From positions 124,001-188,000 of the forward strand of contig JAQGDG010000151.1 in NCBI GenBank assembly GCA_029844215.1: 64,000 nt of DNA, written 5' to 3'. The translations under genes were made by a program, and so were the position numbers. Shown here in pieces: positions 23,525-35,359 of the stretch. How positions within the stretch are numbered: position 1 is the stretch's first letter; each line of letters opens with the position of its first letter. This DNA comes from Przewalskia tangutica. Lineage: Eukaryota; Streptophyta; Magnoliopsida; Solanales; Solanaceae. Below the pieces are notes generated by a model, which had not been told where the DNA came from, made no database searches, and saw only the letters and a program-made list of their open reading frames with translations.

Positions 23525-23742
23525 ACCAAATCCGTACAAAATAAATTTCCATAGTGTTAATAAGTTCCATACTTTTCAAATAATGCCTTTTGAGAACCCA
23601 ATTCTCAATAACGAACATTTTCCCTTTAAGCGTCCGGAAGATTTTCCGTCGGAAAAACAATTCTTCCTTTCGTATCAATTTCCAAGTCTTGTTTCCTTAC
23701 GTACATTCTCTTATACATGTCCTGGACTTACGGGGTGTAACA

Positions 23743-25565
23743 GAGGTGCTGCCGAATTTTCCGTAGAATAAGGAACCTTGTACTTAGAATTGTTCTACGA
23801 AGAGATCTAAAGGTTGATAGACGTTTTGTGGCCTTTATAGGTTGAAGTACTACGAGTAGCGTATTCTACTTGAAAGGTGGAAAAGGCTAGCAGGGTTATA
23901 GTACTTTGGAGCATTTTGCTAATTGTCGATAATCGTCGCGAGGTATGTGAACCTCTTCCTATCTTTTCTAGCATGATTGTTGTGAACTATGTAGTACAGT
24001 AGACGTACGTGTGCTAAACGAGTTTTGGTTGTTTTAAAACATAAAGTGTTATAATAGCTTTATGGGAAGTTAGTTATAACGACTTTATGTAGGTAAAATA
24101 ATGGTTTATTGATTTTAGAAGTTAAGAGACTTGATCTTGAAAGATAAGAGACTTGACTTAATTGACTTGATATGAATTTTGTTAAAAAGTTGTGAAACCT
24201 CATTCGTGAGTAATGAATACTTAGTTTTTAAAGAATAATGTTATATAGATTTCAGAAATGGGAATAAGTATTGAACAAACCACTGCAGCGTTAATAAAGG
24301 AAAATGTATTGACAAATAATTAATTATATTAAAACCAGTAGAAACCTCCATCTGCATAGAAGCTAAGATAAGACAAAATTATATTACATTTCCTAGATCA
24401 TGGCTGCTTTAATAAGATTGTTATAACAAGTATAACCTACTCACACATAGGCATATGTTACTCAAATTGTTTTAAAAGAGATTACGTTATTAATTGATTA
24501 AGACTATGAACCATGAAATCTTTCGAAAATAAGAGACATGAGTAATTGAAGTTATCCAACTTGAACTTTTGGAAAAGAACGTTGTTACTTGACTTTAAAA
24601 AAGGGAAAGTGTTTTGGTTTAAAAGGAAGGCATGGTAGTGTCTTAAATCTGTTTTAGAAGAGGGTTTAAATGTTATGGCCGATTCTACCTCGAGTCCCAT
24701 GAGATGGGCCGAGACATGTATACCACGCGATTTGACATCGAGTCCCATGAGATGGGCTGAGATATGGCGATTTGACATCGAGTCCCATGAGATGGGCCGA
24801 GATATGGCGATTTGACACCGAGTCCCATGAGATGGGCCGGGAATGTGACCATACGATCCGACACCGAGTCCCATGAGATGGGCCGGGAATGTGACCATAC
24901 GATTCCACCTCGAGTCCCATGGGATGGGCCGAGACATGTTATACGTATCACACGATTTATACCTAGACTGCCGGTAGTGAGGAAAGAGTTCCACGGGAAT
25001 GAGGGATGACTTGGAGGGCGTGAGTCCCTGACTTGACATGACTTCTTTTATGTAGTAAACTGTAGTTTGGTTATCATACATGTCTCCGGTTTTATATAGA
25101 CTGTCATGATTTCATTCTGATATTTTGATTTCACATACTTGGTACTGTTATCGACCTCCTTGAAGTGCGTTCAATCTGCGTAGGTAAGTACATCGGTTGT
25201 GGATCCTCGCTCATAGGATCACAGTTCAGCGGTTTGGGAAGCTCCGTTTCTCCGGAGGCTTATCTTTGGTATAGTCCCCTGTCATTGTAAGTACTTGTAC
25301 ATTCAGGGGTATGGCGGGGACCTGTCCCGTCATAGTTATGGTTACACTCTTAGAGGTCTGTAGTACTGTTGTGGGCAGAGTTGTAAAGGATGTAACTGTT
25401 CGGTTATATATATATGCAGAAAGGTGACCGTTTTGGTTAGCCTATTTTCTTATTGTATATCTTGTTTCATGTGTAAGTTTTATTTCCGCTGATTTTCTCT
25501 GATGTTGTATCACTAGGGTGCCCGGGGTAAGGCATCAGTCACGGGCTCGGGGTCGGGTCGTGACA
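23743..25565 (+). mobile_element. Family A LTR1, 3' part
   Basis: Resumes with the TSD GAGGT and then TGCTGCCGAATTTTCCGTAG, matching LTR3 near 36590. It ends at 25565 in GGTCGGGTCGTGACA, immediately before a PBS. Confidence 0.92.
24691..24935 (+). repeat. LTR1 40-46 bp tandem repeat, 6 copies
   Basis: Six direct repeats of CGAGTCCCATGAGATGGGCC with either a short tail (GAGATATGGCGATTTGACAT) or a long tail (GGGAATGTGACCATACGATC). Each unit contains the imperfect inverted repeat CCCAT...ATGGG. The open frames across it, on both strands, are by-products of the repeat. Confidence 0.9.
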
Positions 25566-25569
25566 AAAG

Positions 25570-25581
25570 TGGTATCAGAGC
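25570..25581 (+). other. Internal 1 primer-binding site
   Basis: TGGTATCAGAGC, 4 nt after the LTR1 end; 12 nt matching initiator-Met tRNA. Confidence 0.9.
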
Positions 25582-25771
25582 AGTTAATCCTCGGAAAGGG
25601 TCTACAGACTGTGTCTAGTAGAGTCTTGATTATCGGTGTGTTGTGCACCACATCTATAATCAGGAGGCTACAGGATATTTAGGATTGGTTTCCATTCTTC
25701 TCACTCTGAGATCGTGCCTTAGAGCTGTGTTATAAGTTGGACTCCCTCTGGTGTATTCATATGTACCAGTT

Positions 25772-26229
25772 ATGCCTCCGCACAAAGCAACCAGGGCCCA
25801 GATGGGCAAGGCAGCAGAGGGAGCTACGAGTTGAACACAGAGGGTTACGAGGGCACAAACCTGGTCATTACCTGAGATAGTACTTCAGACGACGAGTTTT
25901 ATGACGCCGCTAGCCCCAGCAGAGTTAGAGCGGCATCAGTTTCTACGGAGGCCACGATACCTGAGCCTCCAGTTCCACGACCAGGAACCGAGGATATGAG
26001 TTCAAGAGATGGCCCAGTTACTAGCTAGGGCCGTGGCAAGATATGAGGACGGACGGGAGCCGGTGGTTCCGCGGCACCGATGATTCACCCAGATCGATAG
26101 TGCGAGACTTGGGATTTCTTGAGTTGCGATTCGCGAGTTCTATGGATAGAGGCGAGATGATCCTCGGTGTCGTGCTAGTCAGGAGATTGTTATGCTTACG
26201 GCCAGCGAGGACATTTGGTGAGAGTTTGT
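25772..26229 (+). pseudogene. gag: Internally deleted gag, array A internal 1
   Basis: Starts at ATG 25772 with MPPHKATRAQMGKAAEGATS and then a stop. The tail is CYAYGQRGHLVRVC (26188-26229), a CCHC-type zinc knuckle (C-X2-C-X4-H-X4-C) whose second cysteine codon is TAC (Tyr). The start-to-knuckle distance is only about 460 bp, against about 1030 bp in element B, so the capsid core has been deleted. The remnant cannot encode a working capsid. The same deletion is in internals 2 and 3. Confidence 0.75.
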
Positions 26230-27291
26230 CGACCAGTATACGGATGTTGAGACTCAGCCTTCGGGATCGGTGGCTGGTTCATCACCTTATATAGCTAGAC
26301 GCCCTACAGGGCAGGATTATGATTAGAGCGACAAAGGGAAAGTAAGGCAGTAGTTACAGAGATACCTTTAGCCCTTAAGAGACTTGGTTATGTTGTGATG
26401 GTGGATACGTGTGGAGTACTATACGGATAGCATTGTGTTAAGTGTGATTTAGAAAACAATGGTGGTTGAAAAGGTAAGTATGGGGACATGGAAGGTGTGA
26501 ACCTTATAATATTATACGTGGAGACCTTAGATGCGAGGTCGTCTTGAGTAAAAGATTTTGTTTACGATTGACCTTTGTCGGAGTGCGTATTATACATGGG
26601 GTATAATTGTGTGATAAGTCCCTGAGTGGTGTGAATTATAAGAGGGTAGTTGAGCTAAGAAGACCACTAGGTTTTCGTGACTTGATAGATAAGATTGTTC
26701 CGGATCGGGGAACAAGAGTTTGGCGCGATAGCGGGTCGGGTTGAGGCTAGATCACGGGTCAACCCGCAGCCCGGAATGAGGTGGGGTCAGTTTGAGGTGG
26801 TCCCGCCAGGTGTAGGGTCACGAGGGTGCTAGGCCCAGGTTTAGGTAACCATCGGACGAGTTCGCGGATGTGTTCGACTAGAATCGGATCGTGAAGGCCG
26901 GGAATGGCGTTGAAAGAATTTAAGGCTAGTAAGATGACCAAGTTTGGAGGTAGTGACTCGAAAGTTTTGGAAACTGAAGCGATGACTGAAGTGTGGTACG
27001 TGTAGTAGAAAGAGTTCAGGTGTACGAGAAGGGTACGACGAGTAAGAAAAGGAAGCGAACATGAGTTAAGAGCTGGAAGTGATCATTTTTTGTGAAGTGA
27101 AGGTGCGAATAGAGTATCCTTTAGACCAGAAGTGAGAGTTAGTGTTGTTTTACATCTTAGAGGTGATTCCTCGTTGGCTTGGATTTGAGTTTTGCGCGTA
27201 TGTTATACTATGGCCATTGATGGCATGATTGGTTTCGTGAGTATAGTAGTGAAGACTATACCGGCGCACGTATGTTTAGAGACTTAGAAGG
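26230..27291 (+). other. Internal 1 non-coding 3' region
   Basis: No open frame of note. It contains the repeated blocks GAGCTAAGAAGACC, CGGGTCGGGTTGAGGCTAG and GGGTCACGAGGGTGCTAGGC. It is nearly identical to 34357-35410 and 39112-40168. It also contains an inverted repeat of the type GTATAGT-AGTGAAG-ACTATAC near 27240-27260. Confidence 0.7.
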
Positions 27292-27326
27292 AACATTCGG
27301 GATGAATGTTTCTAAGGGGGGAAGAA
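27292..27326 (+). other. Internal 1 hairpin and polypurine tract
   Basis: AACATTC-GGGAT-GAATGTT (27292-27310), then AAGGGGGGAAGAA (27314-27326) directly before LTR2. Confidence 0.9.
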
Positions 27327-27849
27327 TGTTATACCCCATAGTTCCAGGGTATGTATGTGAGGACGTACGTACGAGAATACGACAGTAATATTGGAAAGAA
27401 AGAAAGATGTAATTTTTCGACGGAAAAGTTTCCGGGTTTTGTGAAGGAAAAAGGTTCGTTGATGGGAACTGGATTCCCAGATTTGGTATTTGGGCTTCTT
27501 GGATTATATTAGAATTATGAGATTTTATTTTCGGAAATGGTCACGTGGGACCCACGAGAAAATTCTGGTTTTGTAGGCCCACTTTGTTTTTGAGATTTTC
27601 GTATTTTGGATATTTTCGAAGACGAAATATTTTGGGCCAGTAGAGGCGACACGTGTCACCCCATGTGGCACCTTGGCGGGTGGAGGGAAGTGTCTTGCGG
27701 CTTGTCCTCGGCGAAATGGCCATCACACTTGGCTTCCATTTTCGTTGGCCATGTGGTGTGGTGGGACCCACACATACATGGCCCAATCTTGACCACACAC
27801 TTGCATAGATCATGACCCTTGAATTCTCTATAAATATCCCCTTATTGCT
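27327..27849 (+). mobile_element. Family A LTR2, 5' part
   Basis: Starts TGTTATACCCCATAGTTCC after a PPT. It is cut after TTGCT (27845-27849) by the solo C LTR, 13 bp downstream of the TATA box. Confidence 0.92.
27542..27836 (+). promoter_or_regulatory. LTR2 promoter, separated from its transcribed region
   Basis: CACGTG at 27542-27547 and 27650-27655, TATAAATA at 27829-27836. The expected start site would fall at or inside the nested C LTR. Confidence 0.65.
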
Positions 27850-30800
27850 TGTTATACCCCGTATTTTCAGTGTATGTACGTGAGGACGTACGTAGTAAAA
27901 TTTGAACTTTAAAGTTGGCTTGGCCGAATAATTTTTGTGCACAACACCCGGTTAGAGTCGTTTTTCGACGAAACGTTTTACAAGACTTGCGAAGGGAAAA
28001 TTCCGGCTATGTCATTTTAATATTTTGCGGATTTTTCCGAGAGACGAAACATTTTGGACCAACGAGAGGGCGACACTTGTCACCCTCAAGTTTGTGGAGT
28101 GTGGGGCGGTAATAGCTTGGACGATTGGGGTGTCAAGTGGGCAAGATATTTGTGAGGGTTTTAAGGAGTAGGGACTAGGGGGCACTTGGGCATATCTTGG
28201 CCACACTTGCATAGCACTTGGCTAGATCTTGGCCATTGGTTGGCCTTTGCTTGGCTATAAATACCCTCCCCTTGGTGAGGCCCTCGCCGAGAACCCTCCC
28301 CTTGGCGAGTACCACAGTGGGGTTGGTCGAGGGGTATACACCCCCCCCTTGTGGTGTTGTCTCGTATAAATACCCTCCTTCTTGGTAGAAATACTCTCCA
28401 AAGTATTGTTACTATACCCAAAATACCTTAGCCGTATACCTTGTAATATTCCAAAGATACCTCTATACGTTGAGCCGGAAATACTCTAGTATGTCCTTTT
28501 TGTCTCAAACGAAACCACAGGGAAAATCTTCACGATTGGTTGAAGTATTTAAGAAAAAGTTGCGTAGAACTTCTAAGGGTTGTTTGGAGCGGGTTGGAGC
28601 ACCCGGAGTAGGAGCTAAGCGTTGCTCAGGACCGACTTTTATACTTGGATAATTATGGGCTTATCGAGGTAAATATCTTGTCTCCCTTTTGTAATTAAGT
28701 GTGCATACTACTGAAGTATAAGAATTAAGTAAGGTATATACAAGGAAAGTATATAGAAGAGAATTGAACTGTAATAGAAGGATATTGCAGAATAGAATTG
28801 AACTGAAATCACATCAGAAGATTAACCTGCAGAGTAGTCTAGACTTTGATAGACTTGTATAACCGTTATAGGTTTAAGTACTGCGAGTAGCGTATTCTAC
28901 TCGGAGGGTGGAAAAGGCTAGCCGGACTACAGTACGTTGGATCGTTTTGCTTATAGTCGATAAATCGTCACGAGGTATGTGATTCTTCCTATACTCTTGA
29001 GCATGATATTTTAAAGAATATATATATATATAGTACGGTAGACGTACGTGTGTTAACTGAATATTAATCTCGGCAATGTCTTTTTGACTTAAGCCTGAAT
29101 AATAATTACGGCAATATCTTTTGACTTAAGCCTGAATAAAGAGAATCTGAAGTATTTCAAAAGAATTAAGAAACCTTTTTGAAAGAAGAGTAACACTTGG
29201 TTTTAAAAGCTTAAGAATTATACTAGCTTTATGGGAAGTTAGGTATAACGGCTTAAGAGAGATAAAAAGAATGATTTATTGATTTAAGGAGTTAAGAGAC
29301 TTGATCTTACAAGATAAGAGACTTGACTTAATTATATTAATGTGAATTTTGTTAAAAAGTGTGAAACCTCATTCGTGAGTAATGAGTATTTTGGTTTTCA
29401 AAAGGAATGATATTTTACTGATTTCGGAAATCAGAATGAATGTCGAACAAACCACAGCAGCGCTAATAAAGGGAAATGTTTTGATTAATAAAGTATTATT
29501 AAAACCAGTAGAAACTTCCATCTGCATAGAAGCTAAGATGAGACAAAATGATATTACATTTCCTAGATCATGGCTGATGTAATAAGATTGTTATGAACAA
29601 GAATAACCTACTCACACATAAGGTATATGTTTCTCAAATTGTTTTAAAGGATTAAAACTATGAACTACGAAACCTTTCAAAATGAGAAACTTGAGTAATT
29701 GAAATTAGGCAAACTTGAGCGTTTGGAAAGAATGTTGTTACTTGATTTTTACAAAGAGAAGTGTTTTGATTTACTTGAAAGATAATCACTCTATTTTTAT
29801 ATACTACGGGTATTGTGTGACTTTTGTGAAAGTAACGTATCTTTTAAAGAGTTAATGTATGAAGTACTTTGGGGATAAAAACCCGATCTTGTTAATCATA
29901 TAGTAGAAAGTACCTTGTGTGTATAACTTGATTGTGTTGGTTTGTGATAGCCTTGTAATACTTTCTTGTTGACTTGTTAAGTAAACATGCTAGGATGCTA
30001 CGTATGTTAGTATCTTGTGATGATTGTGTAAAGGGGTTTTCCCTCGATTGCGCTTAAGTTGTTTAACGATCAGCCGTTATGTTGGTATTGTACCACTCAC
30101 CTGACATGTTACCGGGGGTTAAGCTGCCCTCCGATGTGGGGTAGACTCGGTGATGCAGGACCATGATTCGAGGATACTGCACGGGTCCCGAGGACTATGC
30201 GGAGTGCGAGTTCGAGTTAGTGTGCGGCCTATATGGTCATGCGGTCTATGTGGCCATGCGGGTGCGAGTCGGGGCGTTGCGGGAGTAGCTACCCTCGATC
30301 GGGAATACCTCATGCGGGCCATTGGAGTGGCCTATGCGGGCTGCGGGAAGTTCGGGGCTGACGCGCGCATTAGATCTGCGGCGAGTGGCGGCTTTGATCA
30401 TGTGATGATGCAGACGAGGTCTCATGTCTGATTTATGACCTTGCTTGTCATGGGTTTTAGTGGTGGCTATGCCTTCGTACTTACCGTCACGGTGTTATGA
30501 TGACACGGTGGGACTGGTGTTCATGTGTATTCCTTGGTGCTTTTATATCATAGCCGGCGGTGAGGAAGGTATTCCACGGGCATGATTGATGTTGTGGGCG
30601 TGAGACCCATTGTTATATTTGAGTGATAACTTTGAGGGCGTGAGTCCCTGACTTGACATGACTGCTTATTTATTGTGAAATGTAGTTTGGTTATCATACT
30701 TGTCTCCTGCTTTATATAGACTGCTATGATTTCATTCTGATATGTTCGATTTCACATACTTGGTACTGTTATCTTGACCTCGCCCGGAAGTGCGTTCATC

Positions 30801-31193
30801 TGCGCAGTTGAGGCACGCGATCGTTGATCCTAGCTCTCGAGTCACGATTCGGCGTTTGGGAAGCTCCGTTTCTCCGGAGGCTTATCAGTGGTATAGTCCC
30901 CTGTCGTAGTAGGTGCTTACATTCAGGGGTATGGCGGGGCCCTGTCCCGCCATTGTTGTTATGTCACTCTTAGAGGTCTGTAGTACTGTTATGGGCAGAG
31001 TTGTAAGTGGGATGTAACTGTTCGGATTTAAATTGAATTATATATATGCCGAAAGGCAAGTTTTCTCAGATTACTGTTTCTTACTTCATAATATTTTCAT
31101 GTCTTGTTTTATGTTCCGCTGACTACTCTGATGTATGGCTACTTGGGTGCCCGGGTAAGGCACCAGTCACGGGCCCGGGTTCGGGTCGTGACA
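27850..31193 (+). mobile_element. Solo LTR of family C (TSD TTGCT)
   Basis: A 3344-bp LTR from TGTTATACCCCGTATTTTC to GGGTCGTGACA. It has a perfect 5-bp TSD, TTGCT, at 27845-27849 and 31194-31198. There is no internal region, so LTR-LTR recombination has removed it. Its first 400 bp match the C 5' LTR at 50714 (blocks TTGTGCACAAC and GCGGATTTTTCCGAGAGA). Confidence 0.93.
28074..28263 (+). promoter_or_regulatory. Solo C LTR promoter
   Basis: The G-box position reads CACTTG (28074-28079) within GACACTTGTC instead of CACGTG. TATAAATA is at 28256-28263. Confidence 0.6.
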
Positions 31194-31267
31194 TTGCTAG
31201 ACTTATTATCATCCACACTTAAGCTTTCCAAAGCAAAAATACTCCCTCCCTTTAGCTTGTTTTTCGT

Positions 31268-31284
31268 CCCCCCCCCCCCCCCCC
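31268..31284 (+). repeat. Poly-C tract of 17
   Basis: A run of 17 C between TTTTTCGT and ACTTGTGTAG. The equivalent tract is 4 C in LTR1 (near 3906), 13 C in LTR3 (36038-36050) and 16 C in LTR4 (40816-40831). Confidence 0.9.
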
Positions 31285-32759
31285 ACTTGTGTAGTAAATA
31301 CCTTAAGTATTGTTGTATAATCCCAAATACCTTAGCCTAGTATCCCTAGTAGTATTCCAAAGTTATTTCAATACTAGGAGCACGGAGATACTACTTTTTT
31401 CCAATAGTCGCAAAATGAAACCCTAGAAAAATCTTCATAGCTTGGATGAAGTGTTAAGAGAAGTTGTTTAGAAACTTCTAAGGGTCGCTTGGAGCGGGTT
31501 GGAGCGTAAGGATTTGGAGCTAAACGTTGCTCAGGATCGACTTATAATCTTGGATAATTTTGGGCTTATCGAGGTAATGATCTATGTCCCCCTATTGTAA
31601 TTGGATATTACATGTTGTAGTAGTTATACTTGAGTATATTATATGAGGAAAGAAGATTGATAGAATTGAACTGTATTTACATTGGTGTATTCTGATGAGA
31701 CTTGTAGTATTATTGTGGGGCGATGTTGTACGTCCAGGTTAGGCGTGTAACCCGGCGAGTTGTTGGCAGTAGCGGGCCTTGATAGATGAGAGATTTATGT
31801 GGTTACGGGGAGGTCTTTGCCGAATTTTCCGTCGAATAAGGAACCTTGGACGTAGCATTGGTCTCCGTAGAGATCTAGAGGTTGATAGACGTTTTGTGGC
31901 CTTTATAGGTTGAAGTACTACGAGTAGCATATTCTACTTGAAGGGTGGAAAAGGCTAGCAGGGTTATAGTACTTTGGAGCGTTTTGCTAATTGTCGATAA
32001 TCGTCGCGAGGTATGTGAACCTCTTCCTATCTTTTCTAGCATGATTGTTGTGAACTATGTAGTACAGTAGACGTACGTGTGCTAAACGAGTTTTGGTTGG
32101 TTTAAAACATAAAATGTTATAATAGCTTTATGGGAAGTTAGTTATAACGACTTTATGTAGGTAAAAGAATGGTTTATTGATTTTAGAAGTTAAGAGACTT
32201 GATCTTGAAAGATAAGAGACTTGACTTAATTGACTTGATATGAATTTTGTTAAAAAGTTGTGAAACCTCATTCGTGAGTAATGAATACTTTGTTTTTAAA
32301 GAATAATGTTATATTGATTTCGGAAATGGGAATAATTATTGAACAAACCACTGCAACGTTAATAAAGGAAAATGTATTGACAAATAATTAATTATATTAA
32401 AACCAGTAGAAACCTCAAATGCATGTAAGCTAAGATAAGACAAAATTGTATTACATTTCCTAGATCATGGCTGCTTTAATAAGATTGTTATAAACAAGTA
32501 TAACCTACTCACACATAGGCATATGTTACTCAAATTGTTTTAAAAGAGATTACATTATTAAGTGATTAAGACTATGAACTATGAAATCTTTCGAAAATAA
32601 GAGACTTGAGTAATTGAAGTTATGCAACTTGAACTTTTGGAAAAGAACGTTGTTACTTGACTTTAAAAAAAGGGAAAGTGTTTTGGTTTAAAAGGAAGGC
32701 ATGGTAGTGTCTTAAATCTGTTTTAGAAGAGGGTTTAAATGTTATGGCCGATTCTACCT

Positions 32760-33093
32760 CGAGTCCCATGAGATGGGCCGAGACATGTATACCACGCGAT
32801 TTGACATCGAGTCCCATGAGATGGGCCGAGATATGGCGATTTTGACATCGAGTCCCATGAGATGGGCCGAGATATGGCAATTTGACATCGAGTCCCATGA
32901 GATGGGCCGAGATATGACGATTTGACACCGAGTCCCATGAGATGGGCCGGGAATGTGACCATACGATCCGACACTGAGTCCCATGAGATGGGCCGGGAAT
33001 GTGACCATACGATCCGACACCGAGTCCCATGAGATTGGCCGGGAATGTGACCATACGATTCCACCTCGAGTCCCATGGGATGGGCCGAGACAT
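32760..33093 (+). repeat. LTR2 40-46 bp tandem repeat, 8 copies
   Basis: Same unit as in LTR1 (CGAGTCCCATGAGATGGGCC), here with eight copies. Confidence 0.9.
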
Positions 33094-33705
33094 GTTATAC
33101 GTATCTCACGATTTATACCTAGACTGCCGGCAGTGAGGAATGAGTTCCACGGGCATGAGGGATGACTTGGAGGGCGTGAGTCCCTGACTTGACATGACTT
33201 CTTTTATGTAGTAAACTGTAGTTTGGTTATCATACATGTCTCCGGTTTTATATAGTATCGTGATTTCATTTCTGATATTTTGATTTCACATACTTGGTAC
33301 TGTTATCGCGACCTCGCCGAGGCTGCGTTAAATCTGCGAGTAAGTACATCGGTTGTGGATCTCGCTCATAGGATCACGATTCGTGGTTTGGGAATCTCCG
33401 TTTCTCGGAGGCTTATCTTTGGTATAGTCCCTGTCATTGTAAGTACTTGTACATTCGTGGTATGGCGGGAATACTGTCGTCATAGTTATGGTTACACTCT
33501 TAGAGGTGCAGAATCTTGTTGTGGCGGGGTTGTAAAGGATATGCATTCGTTATATATATATGCAGAAAGGTGACCGTTTTGTTTATCATATTTTGTTATT
33601 TTATATCTAGTTTCAAGTGTAAGTTTTATTTCCGATTTTCTCGATGTTGTATCACTAGGGTGCGGGGTAAGGCACGATCCACGGGCCGGGTCGTCGTGAC
33701 AAAAG

Positions 33706-33717
33706 TGGTATCGAAGC
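33706..33717 (+). other. Internal 2 primer-binding site
   Basis: TGGTATCGAAGC at the PBS position, altered from TGGTATCAGAGC at the CAG triplet. Confidence 0.75.
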
Positions 33718-33906
33718 GATTAATCCTCGAAAAGGTCTGAGGCACGTGTCTAGTAGAGTCTTGATTATCGGTGTGTTGTGCACCACATCTATAATCAGGA
33801 GGCTACAGGATATTTAGGATAGGTTTCCATTCTTCTCACTCTAGGATCGTGCCTTAGTGCTGTGTTATAAGTTGGACTCCATCTGGTGTATTCATATGTA
33901 CCAGTT

Positions 33907-34356
33907 ATGCCTCCGCGCAAGACAACCGAGGCCTGGATGGGCAAGCGGCGAGAGGAGCTACGAGTTGAACACGGAGGGTTACGAGGCACAAGCTTTGGTC
34001 ATTACGAGATAGTACTTGAGCGAGTTTTATGGCCGCTAGCCCAGCGAGTTAGAAGCGGCGGCGATTTCTCGAGGCCACGATACCTGAGCCTCCAGTTCCA
34101 CGACCACGAACCGAGGATATGAGTTCAAGAGATGGCCCAGTTACTAGCTAGGGTCGTGGCAAGATATGAGGACGGACGGGAGCCGGTGGTTCCGGCAGTA
34201 CTAGTGATTCACCCTAGATCCAATAGTCTGAGACTTCGGGATTTCTTGAGTTGCAGTTCGCCAGAGTTCTATGGATAGAGGCGAGGATGATCCTCGAGTG
34301 TCGTGCTAGTCAGGAGATTGTTATCTTCTGACAGCGGGGCCATTTGGTGAGTTTGT
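33907..34356 (+). pseudogene. gag: Internally deleted gag, array A internal 2
   Basis: Starts at ATG 33907 with MPPRKTTEAWMGKRREELRV and stays open to 34122, though frameshifted against internal 1. The knuckle region (34319-34356) is frameshifted. It has the same central deletion as internal 1. Most differences from internals 1 and 3 fall at CAG/CTG/CCGG sites. Confidence 0.65.
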
Positions 34357-35359
34357 CAGGCCGGTAGCGGATGTTGAGACTCGACGCCGGGATCGGTGGT
34401 GGTTCATCACCTTATATAGCTAGGCATACTGCGGCGGGATTATGATTAGAGACAAAGGAAAGTAAGCGGTAGTTCTGAGAGATACCTTTAGCCCTTAAGA
34501 GACTTGGTTATGTTGTGATGGTGGATACGTGTGGAGTACTATATGGATAGCATTGTGTTAAGTGTGATTTAGAAAACATGGGTGGTTGAAAAGGTAAGTA
34601 TGGGGACATGGAAGGTGTGAACCTTAGAATATTATACGTGGAGACCTTAGATGCGAGGCCGTCTTGAGTAAAAGATTTTGTTCTGATTGACCTTTGTCGG
34701 AGTGCGTATTATACGTGGGGTATAATTGTGTGATAAGTCCCTGAGTGGTGTGAATAATAAGAGGGTAGTTGAGCTAAGAAGACCACTAGGTTTTCGTGAC
34801 TTGATAGATAAGATTGTTCCGGATCGGGGAACAAGAGTTTGGCGCGATAGCGGGTCGGGTTGAGGCTAGATCGCGGGTCAACCCGCAGCCCGGAATGAGG
34901 TGGGGTCAGTTTGTGGTGGTCCCACCAGGTGTAGGGTCACGAGGGTGCTAGGCCCAGGTTTAGGTAACCATCGGACGAGTTCGCGGATGTGTTCGACTAG
35001 AATCGGATCGTGAAGGCCGGGAATGGCCTTGAAAGAATTTGAGGCTAGTAAGATGACCAAGTTTGGAGGTAGTGACTCCAATGTTTTGGAAACTGAAGCG
35101 ATGACTGAAGTGTGGTACGTGTAGTAGAAAGAGTTCAGGTGTACGAGAAGGGTACGACGAGTAAGAAAAGGAAGCGAACATGAGTTAAGAGCTGGAAGTG
35201 ATCATTTTTTGTGAAGTGAAGGTGCGAAGAGAGTATCCTTTAGACCAGAAGTGAGAGTTAGTGTTGTTTTACATCTTAGAGGTGATTCCTCGTTGGCTTG
35301 GATTTGAGTTTTGCGCGTATGTTATACTATGGCCATTGATGGCATGATTGGTTTCGTGA
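34357..35359 (+). other. Internal 2 non-coding 3' region
   Basis: Almost identical to 26230-27260. No open frame and no pol motif. Confidence 0.7.

Larger units (their letters stand above)
4431..23742 (-). mobile_element. Complete family D retrotransposon, minus strand, split by E1
   Basis: Complete element on the minus strand: 3' LTR 4431-8319 (3889 bp), internal region 8320-10267 (1948 bp), and 5' LTR 10268-10777 plus 20295-23742 (about 3953 bp without the nested element and its TSD). It is flanked by the perfect 5-bp TSD GAGGT (4426-4430 and 23743-23747). A PBS and a polypurine tract are at the correct ends. The internal region encodes only a broken gag that stops at the start of protease, so the element is non-autonomous. 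Confidence 0.93.
20295..23742 (-). mobile_element. Family D 5' LTR, remainder
   Basis: Continues the D 5' LTR after E1, starting with the E1 TSD. It ends at 23742 (minus-strand start TGTTACACCCCGTAAGTCC). GAGGT follows, restoring the LTR1 sequence. It contains the partners of all repeat blocks of the 3' LTR. Confidence 0.92.
31194..33701 (+). mobile_element. Family A LTR2, 3' part
   Basis: Starts with the TSD TTGCT and continues AGACTTATTATCATCCACAC as in LTR4. It ends at 33701 in GTCGTGACA followed by a PBS. Without the insertion LTR2 is 3026 bp. Confidence 0.92.

Noticed and set aside
24482..25081. 199-codon minus-strand frame with repeating GPSHGTRC/PISWDS peptides
   Set aside because: Produced by the 40-46 bp LTR minisatellite. 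Several frames on both strands stay open, and lengths follow copy number in LTR1-3.
31268..31284. Poly-C run as an assembly gap or vector artefact
   Set aside because: A C run occurs at the same LTR position in LTR1, LTR3 and LTR4 with different lengths, so it is a native homopolymer, though its exact length is uncertain.
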